From Selenomonadaceae bacterium (lineage in GTDB: Bacteria > Bacillota > Negativicutes > Selenomonadales > Selenomonadaceae), in NCBI GenBank assembly GCA_017476425.1, contig JAFUZV010000086.1:1-34761 (forward strand): a stretch of DNA of 34,761 nt, written 5' to 3'. Shown here one piece after another: positions 28,658 to 34,761 of the stretch. Every line of letters begins with the position of its first letter. The stretch's first letter is position 1. A model generated the notes under the pieces. It saw only the letters and a list, made by a program, of their open reading frames with translations. It was not told the DNA's origin and searched no databases. The translations under genes were made by a program, and so were the position numbers.

Positions 28658-30119
28658 TAAATCCTTTTCAGCCCTAAGCATTGCGCCATTAGCCCTAATT
28701 ATCATTTCGGTGATATTTTTATTAAGAAATATATTTGTGCCGCTTGTGAGTGATGATTATTCCTATGCTTTTATATGGAATGCTGACGGCGGCGGAAATA
28801 TCGCTTATGGAATTAGCGGCGATTTTCAGCGTGTCGAATCGATAACTGATATTTTTGTTAGTCAATATGCACATTATTTTAGTTGGGGCGGCAGGTCGAT
28901 CGCTCATTTTCTGATTCAATTTTTCGTATGGATCGGCAAGCCGCTATTTGATATTTGCAACACTCTGATATTTATTGCGCTGGTAATTTTAATTTGTAAA
29001 GTTATCAATGATTTTAAACGTCCGTTAATAATGATATGGATACTTTTAATGCTATGGTATTGCGTGCCGGAGTGGATGAGTACAATGCTTTGGCTAACCG
29101 GTGCTTGTAATTATCTATGGATGAGTGTTTTGCAATTATTATTTCTCTTGCCATATGTCTTAGCACTACGAAATAATTTTAAATTTAATTCTGCATTCTA
29201 CATTCTACATTCTACATTAGCCTTGCTTGCCGGTTGGTCAAATGAAGCTGGTGGCTTTGCAACATTATTTGTTGCCGTTTCAATTATGATCATTATGAAA
29301 CGTCAAGGAAAATTGCAAAAGTGGCAACTGATTAGCCTTGCAAGTTTTATTATCGGTTATTTATTATTAATGATTGCACCGGGTAATGTTGAAAGATTGC
29401 AAATCGCTCATAAAGATTTTCAATGGAATTTTGATTTATTGATTAGTCATTTAACAGGTACATTCATAGACATTTTGTCATCAGAATTAATATTATTTCT
29501 GCCGATCATTTATTATTTCGCAGTGAAAAAATTTTTTAGTTTCTTAGCCGGATTGATTTTCAAAATAACAAAAATCATAGACTTAGAATCACAAAAATTT
29601 TCAGTGGACGAAATTATAATTTTACTTTTCACATCAGCAGGCTTAGTTGTTCCGGCGATAATGCTATTTTCGCCTGAATTTCCATTGCGATCTTGCTTTA
29701 TGTCAGCAATTTTTTTGATAATTGCCTCAAGTGCAGCATTGAAATTGATCATTGACAAAGGATTATTTCCGCAGTGGTTGACGATACGAAATCAATTTAT
29801 AAAAAATATTTGTTTAGCGATCGTTGTGATATGGTCGTTGAGTTTAATAGCGGCGATTTATGCTGACATTTCAATTTATCGACAGAATGAAAGACGAATT
29901 GAGATTGTAAAAGAACAATCTGATCGTGAATTAATTTTAGTACCGCCTTTGAATCCTTCAAAGCGAATTGAAAAATTTTTAGGCTTAAGAGTATTAGGAT
30001 CGCTTGCAATACAATTCGGCGGAGATTTAAACCGTGATCCGAAAATGGGACAAAATGTATTATTTGCGAAATATTACGGTGTTAAATCAGTAGCAGTAAG
30101 TGATGAGGCAATGAAATGA
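28650..30119 (+). CDS. Polytopic membrane protein, DUF6056-like (possible GT-C glycosyltransferase)
   Basis: A 489-residue protein with about 10-12 hydrophobic segments. After the first helix it has VSDDYSYAFIWN, where the acidic pair SDD lies in the first outer loop, as in GT-C-type glycosyltransferases that use polyprenyl-linked sugars. A later feature is GWSNEAGGFAT, with a Glu found in DUF6056 proteins. The family is uncharacterised, so glycosyl transfer is inference from topology and neighbours. It overlaps both the ACP gene (8 bases) and the GtrB-like gene (4 bases, ATGA). Two heptamer repeats lie in frame: one encodes FSALSIAPLAL in the first helix, the other NSAFYILHSTL near residue 181. 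Both code for hydrophobic residues that fit into membrane segments. Confidence 0.72.
   Translation: MFNKSFSALSIAPLALIIISVIFLLRNIFVPLVSDDYSYAFIWNADGGGNIAYGISGDFQRVESITDIFVSQYAHYFSWGGRSIAHFLIQFFVWIGKPLFDICNTLIFIALVILICKVINDFKRPLIMIWILLMLWYCVPEWMSTMLWLTGACNYLWMSVLQLLFLLPYVLALRNNFKFNSAFYILHSTLALLAGWSNEAGGFATLFVAVSIMIIMKRQGKLQKWQLISLASFIIGYLLLMIAPGNVERLQIAHKDFQWNFDLLISHLTGTFIDILSSELILFLPIIYYFAVKKFFSFLAGLIFKITKIIDLESQKFSVDEIIILLFTSAGLVVPAIMLFSPEFPLRSCFMSAIFLIIASSAALKLIIDKGLFPQWLTIRNQFIKNICLAIVVIWSLSLIAAIYADISIYRQNERRIEIVKEQSDRELILVPPLNPSKRIEKFLGLRVLGSLAIQFGGDLNRDPKMGQNVLFAKYYGVKSVAVSDEAMK
28668..28698. repeat. Family B heptamer block inside the membrane-protein gene
   Basis: Units CAGCCCT, AAGCATT, TAGCCCT-like lie at the 5' end of the gene and encode SALSIAPLAL of the first hydrophobic segment. 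Confidence 0.6.
29189..29220. repeat. Family A heptamer block inside the membrane-protein gene
   Basis: Near-perfect tandem units ATTCTGC, ATTCTAC, ATTCTAC, ATTCTAC, ATTAG lie in frame and encode NSAFYILHSTLAL. This is the cleanest tandem array in the window. Confidence 0.85.
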
Positions 30120-31069
30120 AGACGATAACAATTTTAGTGCCGTGTTACAATGAAGAAGCTGTTTTGAAAAAATTTTATGATCGTGTTCAATCCGTTATCA
30201 AAAAAATTTCTGATTATGAATTTGCATATCTTTTTATCAATGACGGCAGTAATGATCAGACGCTGGAAATTATGCGGCAGCTTCATAAACTTGATAAGCA
30301 CGTTCATTATCTTGCATTAAGTCGAAATTTCGGAAAAGAGATCGCAATGATCGCCGGACTTGATCGCGTTGAAAGTGATGCAGTTGTGATAATGGACGCT
30401 GATTTACAAGATCCGCCGGAACTTTTGCCTGAAATGATCGACTGGTGGCAGAAAGGTTATAAAGATGTTTGTGCTAAACGCCGTAGCCGTGATGGTGAAT
30501 CGTGGTTTAAAAAATGGTCGTCACATACTTATTATAAATTGTTGCAGCGTTTAACGAATGTACCTATACAAATTGACGTTGGTGATTTTAGATTGTTAGA
30601 TCGTCAATGTATTGAGGCGTTGAAATTATTTCGTGAGTCTCAACGATATACTAAAGGAATGTTCAGTTGGATCGGCTTTGATAAGAAAGAAATTTTATTT
30701 GATCGTGATGCAAGAGCAGCAGGACAAACGAAATGGAATTACTGGAAACTTTTAAATTTAGCGATCGAAGGCATAACAAGTTTTTCAATGGCACCGTTGA
30801 GAATCGCATCATTTTTAGGTTGTATTTTGTCGATAACGTCAATGATTTATATGTTGATCGTGATCTTTAAAACAATAATTTTTGGTGAAGATGTCAAAGG
30901 TTATCCGTCACTTGTTTCGATAATTTTATTCATAGGTGGAGCACAAATATTTTTTCTTGGAATAATCGGCGAATATCTAGGACGAATTTTTAACGAAAGT
31001 AAACAACGTCCGTTATATTTAGTTAAAGAATTTGACGGAGAAATAGTTATAAAGCAGAATTTGAGATGA
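30116..31069 (+). CDS. GtrB-like family 2 glycosyltransferase (polyprenyl-phosphate glycosyltransferase)
   Basis: A 317-residue membrane-bound GT-A enzyme of the DPM/GtrB/YkoT group, which moves a sugar from a nucleotide donor to undecaprenyl phosphate on the cytosolic face. The motifs are TILVPCYNEEAVL (residues 5-17), FINDGSNDQT, ALSRNFGKE, DADLQDPPEL holding the metal-binding acidic residues, and GDFRLLDR. Two C-terminal transmembrane helices (about 235-258 and 268-290) and GEYLGRIFNESKQRPLYLV complete the family pattern. The donor sugar is unknown. It overlaps the upstream membrane protein gene and the downstream GtrA-like gene by four bases each, so all three are co-translated. Confidence 0.92.
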   Translation: MKTITILVPCYNEEAVLKKFYDRVQSVIKKISDYEFAYLFINDGSNDQTLEIMRQLHKLDKHVHYLALSRNFGKEIAMIAGLDRVESDAVVIMDADLQDPPELLPEMIDWWQKGYKDVCAKRRSRDGESWFKKWSSHTYYKLLQRLTNVPIQIDVGDFRLLDRQCIEALKLFRESQRYTKGMFSWIGFDKKEILFDRDARAAGQTKWNYWKLLNLAIEGITSFSMAPLRIASFLGCILSITSMIYMLIVIFKTIIFGEDVKGYPSLVSIILFIGGAQIFFLGIIGEYLGRIFNESKQRPLYLVKEFDGEIVIKQNLR

Positions 31070-31437
31070 GAAGAGAAATTTTTAAATTTTTAATTGCCGG
31101 TGGAAGTTGCTTTTTATTGGAACTTGCAACGCTTTACATATTAACTGAATTTGTTGGATTTAATTATTTAACATCAGCGGCGATCGCTTTCACTCTTGCA
31201 GTTATCATAAATTATTTTATGTGTGCTTACTGGGTATTTGAGACAAAAAAAAGCTCATTGAAGACGAAAATAATTTTCATCTCAACAAGCATTGCAGGTT
31301 TAGGAATCAATCAATTATGTATGTGGCTGTTTGTGGAATTTTTCAGCATTCATTACATAGTAGCTAAGATCATCGCCGCCGCTATTGTAACGATTTGGAA
31401 TTTCATAACTAAACGACTAGCAATGACCAATGTGTAA
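31066..31437 (+). CDS. GtrA-like membrane protein
   Basis: A 123-residue protein with four predicted transmembrane helices of the GtrA family, believed to flip the polyprenyl-phosphate-sugar made by GtrB across the membrane. FKFLIAGGSCFLLELATLYIL and IINYFMCAYWVFE followed by ITKRLAMT fit the family. The last residues TNV and the stop codon are encoded by the family C heptamer repeat that follows (CCAATGTGTAATGG). Together with the GtrB-like enzyme and the DUF6056-like protein this forms a three-component sugar-transfer set of the kind used to decorate surface glycans. Confidence 0.88.
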   Translation: MRREIFKFLIAGGSCFLLELATLYILTEFVGFNYLTSAAIAFTLAVIINYFMCAYWVFETKKSSLKTKIIFISTSIAGLGINQLCMWLFVEFFSIHYIVAKIIAAAIVTIWNFITKRLAMTNV

Positions 31438-31512
31438 TGGACAATGGGCAATGTGTAATTAATTGATCGTTATTCTAATTACCCATTACACATTAAAGCA
31501 TTACCCATTAAT
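31426..31512. repeat. Inverted heptamer block, family C, between convergent operons
   Basis: The left arm (31426-31464) has AATGTGT, AATGGAC, AATGGGC, AATGTGT units. The right arm (31475-31512) has the inverse units ATTACCC, ATTACAC, ATTAAAGC, ATTACCC. The pairing AATGTGTAAT with ATTACACATT is perfect. It lies between gtrA (plus) and sucD (minus) and contains the gtrA stop. With no other terminator seen here, it may act as a bidirectional mRNA end. Confidence 0.85.
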
Positions 31513-31514
31513 AA

Positions 31515-32420
31515 TCAGCAGGTGTGACAAACGTCATAAATACCTGCTTTTTTTAATGTGTTGACAACCGTCTCACCGATATGAGCAACAGTATCAGCAA
31601 CTTGAATACCAACGCCGTTAAGAGCCTTGATCTTATCCTGCGCAGTACCTTTGCCACCGCTGATAATTGCGCCGGCGTGACCCATACGTTTACCCGGAGG
31701 AGCTTGACGACCGGCGATAAATGCAGTAACCGGCTTATCAGGCATATTTTCACTAATCCATTTTGCGGCATCTTCTTCAGCCGTGCCGCCGATCTCACCG
31801 ATCATTAAAACCGCTTTAGTTTCAGGATCATCTTTGAAGAGTTTAAGCACGTCGATAAAATCAGTACCTTTAACAGGATCGCCGCCGATACCGACTGAAG
31901 TTGTAATACCTATACCGGCATTCATCAACTGAAATGCAGCCTCATAAGTTAAAGTGCCGGAGCGTGAAACAAGACCGACGTGACCACGCTTTTGGACGTT
32001 GCACGGAATGATACCGAGCTTGCATTCATCAGTAGTCATAAGACCCGGACAGTTCGGACCGATTAATTTTGTCTTCTTGCCTTCCATATAACGACGAACT
32101 TTGACCATATCAAGAACCGGAATATGTTCAGTAATGCAAACGACAACATCAAGATCAGCGTCAACGGCTTCCATAATTGAATCAGCGGCGAATCTTGCCG
32201 GAACGTAAATAACCGATGCTGTTGCACCTGTAGCCTTGACAGCGTCTTTAACGGTATTGAAAACAGGAACGCCTTCAACTTCTTGACCGGCTTTACCAGG
32301 TGTGACACCGCCGACGATCTTTGTACCGTATGCAATCATTTGTTTTGTATGAAAAGTCGCTTGTTTGCCGGTAATTCCTTGAACAATAACTTTTGTATCT
32401 TTATTAATAAGAATACTCAT
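31515..32420 (-). CDS. sucD: Succinyl-CoA synthetase, alpha subunit
   Basis: The ADP/GDP-forming enzyme interconverts succinyl-CoA and succinate. The alpha subunit has an N-terminal CoA-binding Rossmann domain ([16 protein letters not shown] at 10-25) and a ligase domain containing GPNCPGL (121-127) and [10 protein letters not shown]. The phosphorylated His248 lies in [17 protein letters not shown]. The frame extends back to 32447, but AGGAGA lies about 8 bases before the ATG at 32420, and [11 protein letters not shown] matches relatives (301 residues). It is preceded by the small acidic gene and padC; sucC is two genes upstream, so the subunits are split. Confidence 0.96.
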   Translation of the reverse strand: MSILINKDTKVIVQGITGKQATFHTKQMIAYGTKIVGGVTPGKAGQEVEGVPVFNTVKDAVKATGATASVIYVPARFAADSIMEAVDADLDVVVCITEHIPVLDMVKVRRYMEGKKTKLIGPNCPGLMTTDECKLGIIPCNVQKRGHVGLVSRSGTLTYEAAFQLMNAGIGITTSVGIGGDPVKGTDFIDVLKLFKDDPETKAVLMIGEIGGTAEEDAAKWISENMPDKPVTAFIAGRQAPPGKRMGHAGAIISGGKGTAQDKIKALNGVGIQVADTVAHIGETVVNTLKKAGIYDVCHTC

Positions 32421-32447
32421 AATAATTTCTCCTATTTTATTTATCAA

Positions 32448-32717
32448 TCATTCTGGCATATTGAAAGTTTTTTGACAATCTCTCATTGCTTTGAAAATTT
32501 GTTGCAAAACTTCTTCAGCTCTATAATCATTATCATATTCAGCCAGTTCAACTTCAATTTCTACGTTTTCATTGTATTCTTCGTCATCATCATCTTCATC
32601 AGTTTCAGTTGTCACGTCAACAATTCTAATTGCTTGAATATAACTTCCTGCGGTTTCAAGATAATCAAATTTATCAGTATCAACAATACGCCCATATTGT
32701 TTTGAAAAAATATACAA
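32448..32717 (-). CDS. Small acidic hypothetical protein
   Basis: I do not recognise this gene. The frame is open from a TTG at 32735, but AGAAGG lies 7 bases before the TTG at 32717, so that start (MYIFSKQYGRI, 89 residues) is preferred. The N-terminal part is basic/aromatic. The middle has an acidic run (TETDEDDDDEEYNE) and a beta-like EIEVELAEYD. The C-terminal part is helical, AEEVLQQIFKAMRDCQKTFNMPE. No signal peptide or membrane segment. It lies 21 bases after padC and 27 bases before sucD, so it is part of the suc operon. An assembly or regulatory partner of the enzymes is possible; no evidence decides it. Confidence 0.7.
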   Translation of the reverse strand: MYIFSKQYGRIVDTDKFDYLETAGSYIQAIRIVDVTTETDEDDDDEEYNENVEIEVELAEYDNDYRAEEVLQQIFKAMRDCQKTFNMPE

Positions 32718-32738
32718 ATTAAAACCTTCTAACAAAAA

Positions 32739-33269
32739 TTATTTTTTGATTCTGCGATAATTTTCATCAAAGTATTTTCCATTGCGAATGTCGTCAGTCA
32801 TACCTTTATAAGGAGCTTCAGCAATGACTTCATCATTATTTTGACCGGCTTTACCGATATAAGTGATCGTTGCAAATTCCGGCACAAGATATTTCGGATA
32901 AGTATCATATTTCAAACGTGATTCTTCCATTAAAGGAATATGTTCATTTTGGAAACAGACGGTAATTTCCGGGTGATCTTGTACCCATTTTGGAAAGAAG
33001 ATAACGCCATTAACTTTTTTATCATTAGGCATAAAATCAAGTGCAACATCAGTACCTGTCGGCTCAGTCCAAGCAACTTTGAAAATACCATCAGCGATCT
33101 TGACAATATAAGCCTCTTGATCTTTTACCCAACGACCTGCAACCATACCGCCGTGAATGCGATAATCTACTGTATGATCATTTTTAGCATACCATTCATA
33201 TTCCCAGCCGTTATCGTAAGTATAAATAAAGTGAGTGCCAAGAAAGTCATTTAAATCCTTGAAATTCAT
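32739..33269 (-). CDS. padC: Phenolic acid decarboxylase
   Basis: Non-oxidative, cofactor-free decarboxylase of ferulic, p-coumaric and caffeic acids to 4-vinylphenols, used for plant phenolic detoxification. The 176-residue product (family about 160-180) has [50 protein letters not shown] and IIFFPKWV-like [17 protein letters not shown], a close match to Bacillus PadC. Catalytic Tyr16, Tyr18, Arg46 and Glu69 correspond to Tyr11, Tyr13, Arg41 and Glu64 of the Bacillus enzyme. The frame opens at 33278, but AAGGTGA, which overlaps the sucC stop codon, places the start at the ATG 33269. The gene usually sits next to a PadR repressor; none is seen here. It is co-transcribed between sucC and sucD. 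Confidence 0.95.
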   Translation of the reverse strand: MNFKDLNDFLGTHFIYTYDNGWEYEWYAKNDHTVDYRIHGGMVAGRWVKDQEAYIVKIADGIFKVAWTEPTGTDVALDFMPNDKKVNGVIFFPKWVQDHPEITVCFQNEHIPLMEESRLKYDTYPKYLVPEFATITYIGKAGQNNDEVIAEAPYKGMTDDIRNGKYFDENYRRIKK

Positions 33270-33279
33270 AATTATCACC

Positions 33280-34476
33280 TTATGCTTTCAATTCAGCTTC
33301 TTTAACGAGACGAACGATCTCTTTTGCTCCGCCTTCCATAGTTTCAGCCATAATAACATTTTTGATCGGCGAATCCTTGAGAATTTGACGACCAAGTTCA
33401 ACGTTAGTACCTTCAAGACGAACGACGACAGGAACAGGGATCGATTTACCATCTTCAGAAATGATCTTTGCCGCCTCAATGATACCATTTGCAACAGCAT
33501 CACAGCGATTAATCCCGCCGAAAATGTTTACAAAGATACCTTTTGATTGACCGCCGTCAAGCATAATTTGAAAAGCCTCAGCAATTTTTTCAGGTGAAGA
33601 ATCGCCGCCGACATCAAGGAAATTAGCAGGCTCACCGCCGTAATGCTTGAGAATGTCAACGGTTGCCATTGCAAGACCGGCACCATTAACCATACAAGCA
33701 ACATCGCCGCCGAGATTAACATAATTAAGACCGGATTTTGCTGCACGAAGTTCTTTCGGATCTTCTTCAGTTTCATCACGAAGTGCTTCAATGTCAGGGT
33801 GTTTGAAAAGTGCACTATCGTCGAAATTCAATTTAGCATCAAGAGCAATAACATCATCATCTGCAGTTACAACAAGCGGATTAATTTCAGCAAGCGAGCA
33901 ATCTTTACCAATGAAAGCTTTGTAGAGACAATCCATCAACTTAGTAACTTTGCGAATTGCTGCCGCCGGAAAATTCATTGCATAAGCCATTCTTGAGGCT
34001 TGAAACGGCGCAATACCGATAACAGGATCAATATATTCTTTAACGATCTTATCCGGCATTTCAGCAGCAACTTTTTCAATTTCCATACCGCCTTCTTCGG
34101 AACCCATCATAACAATACGAGCCGTTTGACGATCGATAACGAAACTCAAATAATATTCTTTTTTGATATTTGATCCTTCTTCAATCAAGAGACGATTAAC
34201 TTTCTTGCCTTCAGAACCTGTTTGATGAGTTACGAGGACTTTACCGAGCAATTCAGTTGCATATTGTTTAACTTCGTCAATCGATTTTGCAAGTTTAACA
34301 CCACCGGCTTTACCACGACCGCCGGCGTGAATTTGTGCTTTAACAACGATAACTTTGCTGTTAATTTCTTCAGCATTCTTTACAGCTTCATCAACCGTAA
34401 AAGCCGGTTTACCATTTGGCACAGCAACACCATAGCTTTTGAGAATAGCTTTACTTTGATACTCGTGAATGTTCAC
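33280..34476 (-). CDS. sucC: Succinyl-CoA synthetase, beta subunit
   Basis: Nucleotide-binding subunit of succinyl-CoA synthetase, 398 residues (normal about 388-398). The N-terminal ATP-grasp domain has [35 protein letters not shown] and LAEINPLVV. The C-terminal ligase domain has [32 protein letters not shown] and [11 protein letters not shown]. The start is a GTG at 34476, preceded by AGGGGG with 7 bases spacing. The stop overlaps the RBS of padC. In an anaerobe the complex could act in succinate metabolism and ATP formation. No confident promoter was found in the 105 bases upstream. Confidence 0.96.
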   Translation of the reverse strand: MNIHEYQSKAILKSYGVAVPNGKPAFTVDEAVKNAEEINSKVIVVKAQIHAGGRGKAGGVKLAKSIDEVKQYATELLGKVLVTHQTGSEGKKVNRLLIEEGSNIKKEYYLSFVIDRQTARIVMMGSEEGGMEIEKVAAEMPDKIVKEYIDPVIGIAPFQASRMAYAMNFPAAAIRKVTKLMDCLYKAFIGKDCSLAEINPLVVTADDDVIALDAKLNFDDSALFKHPDIEALRDETEEDPKELRAAKSGLNYVNLGGDVACMVNGAGLAMATVDILKHYGGEPANFLDVGGDSSPEKIAEAFQIMLDGGQSKGIFVNIFGGINRCDAVANGIIEAAKIISEDGKSIPVPVVVRLEGTNVELGRQILKDSPIKNVIMAETMEGGAKEIVRLVKEAELKA

Positions 34477-34581
34477 TAAAAAGCCCCCTAAAAAGTTTTA
34501 TTTATGATAAAAAGTAATTTTCAATTTTAAGTTCAAACTATAAAATATTCTGACAATTAAAATTATACAAAAAAAAACGCC

Positions 34582-34740
34582 TTACGCCGCAAATCTAAAT
34601 AAGAAAAACTTTGAAACTTTCATACTAGGTGAAGAAATATTACGTTCCCAAAGATTCCAGGTCTGTGCCGTTATTCCCAACGGCTTTACAAAGCTGCGCA
34701 GACTCTGAGAGCCGCGAAGTTGCCGGAAAATATTACTCAC
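34582..34740 (-). CDS. Small XRE-type helix-turn-helix protein, possibly truncated
   Basis: On the minus strand a GTG at 34740 follows a strong GGAGGTGATAGC RBS and opens a 52-residue frame ending at TAA 34582. The protein SNIFRQLRGSQSLRSFV-KPLGITAQTWNLWERN-ISSPSMKV matches the Cro/C1 helix-turn-helix pattern (SxREFAxxLGIsxxTvsxWErGxxxPsl). The usual fourth and fifth helices are missing; the tail KFFLFRFAA is not typical, so it may be a truncated gene. Base composition is clearly richer in G+C than the neighbours. It is followed by GCG and a nine-base T run without a clear hairpin, then a TATAAT-like box (34568-34563), before sucC. Confidence 0.62.
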   Translation of the reverse strand: MSNIFRQLRGSQSLRSFVKPLGITAQTWNLWERNISSPSMKVSKFFLFRFAA

Positions 34741-34761
34741 GCTATCACCTCCGCTTGAGTA

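Noticed and set aside
33643..33996. 117-codon open frame antisense to sucC
   Set aside because: Overlaps conserved sucC codons entirely; low-complexity translation and no RBS.
34485..34581. Promoter for sucC
   Set aside because: TATAAT-like and TTGTCA-like boxes occur, but no pair has suitable spacing, so no promoter is claimed.

Overview
The window is AT-rich bacterial DNA with closely packed genes. Genes start after strong AGGAGG-type ribosome binding sites, often at TTG or GTG, and several sigma-70-like promoters are legible. Class II GalT, an Opp transporter with OppD of the cysteine-less type, a 500-residue IMP dehydrogenase and phenolic acid decarboxylase together suggest an anaerobic Bacillota (Firmicutes), perhaps Negativicutes-like. 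This placement is an inference and is not secure. No rRNA, tRNA, CRISPR array or insertion sequence was seen.

Region 1 (1-11967, minus strand) is a galactoside utilisation operon. In transcription order it holds a broken LacI-type regulator, a cytidylate-kinase-like protein, a GPH-family sugar transporter, galK, galE, galT, lacZ (GH2) and a GH36 alpha-galactosidase cut by the window edge. The transporter would import lactose, melibiose or related galactosides, the two galactosidases would release galactose, and GalK/GalT/GalE (Leloir pathway) would convert it to glucose-1-phosphate. The regulator lacks its DNA-binding domain, about 100 internal residues, and has an in-frame amber codon, so control by this copy is probably lost.

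Region 2 (12000-20761) is mixed housekeeping: guaB, glmU (with a shortened beta-helix), a flavodoxin, a secreted class 3 lipase, a DUF2156 protein, a response regulator with two degenerate GGDEF-like domains, a small orphan gene with its own promoter and terminator, and an aquaporin.

Region 3 (20819-31437) has a serine hydrolase divergent from an operon running M15 peptidase, oppABCDF, then an acyl carrier protein, a polytopic DUF6056-like membrane protein, a GtrB-like glycosyltransferase and a GtrA-like protein. The first part looks like peptide scavenging; the second looks like a surface-glycan modification cassette.

Region 4 (31515-34740, minus strand) reads small XRE-type protein, sucC, padC (phenolic acid decarboxylase), a small acidic protein, sucD. 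The two succinyl-CoA synthetase subunits are split by padC and an unknown gene.

Across the window there are at least a dozen blocks of heptanucleotide repeats in three sequence families, both between genes and inside genes. They resemble the STRR heptamers known from cyanobacteria. In several places they supply the stop codon or an in-frame peptide segment. They are the most unusual structural feature of the window.
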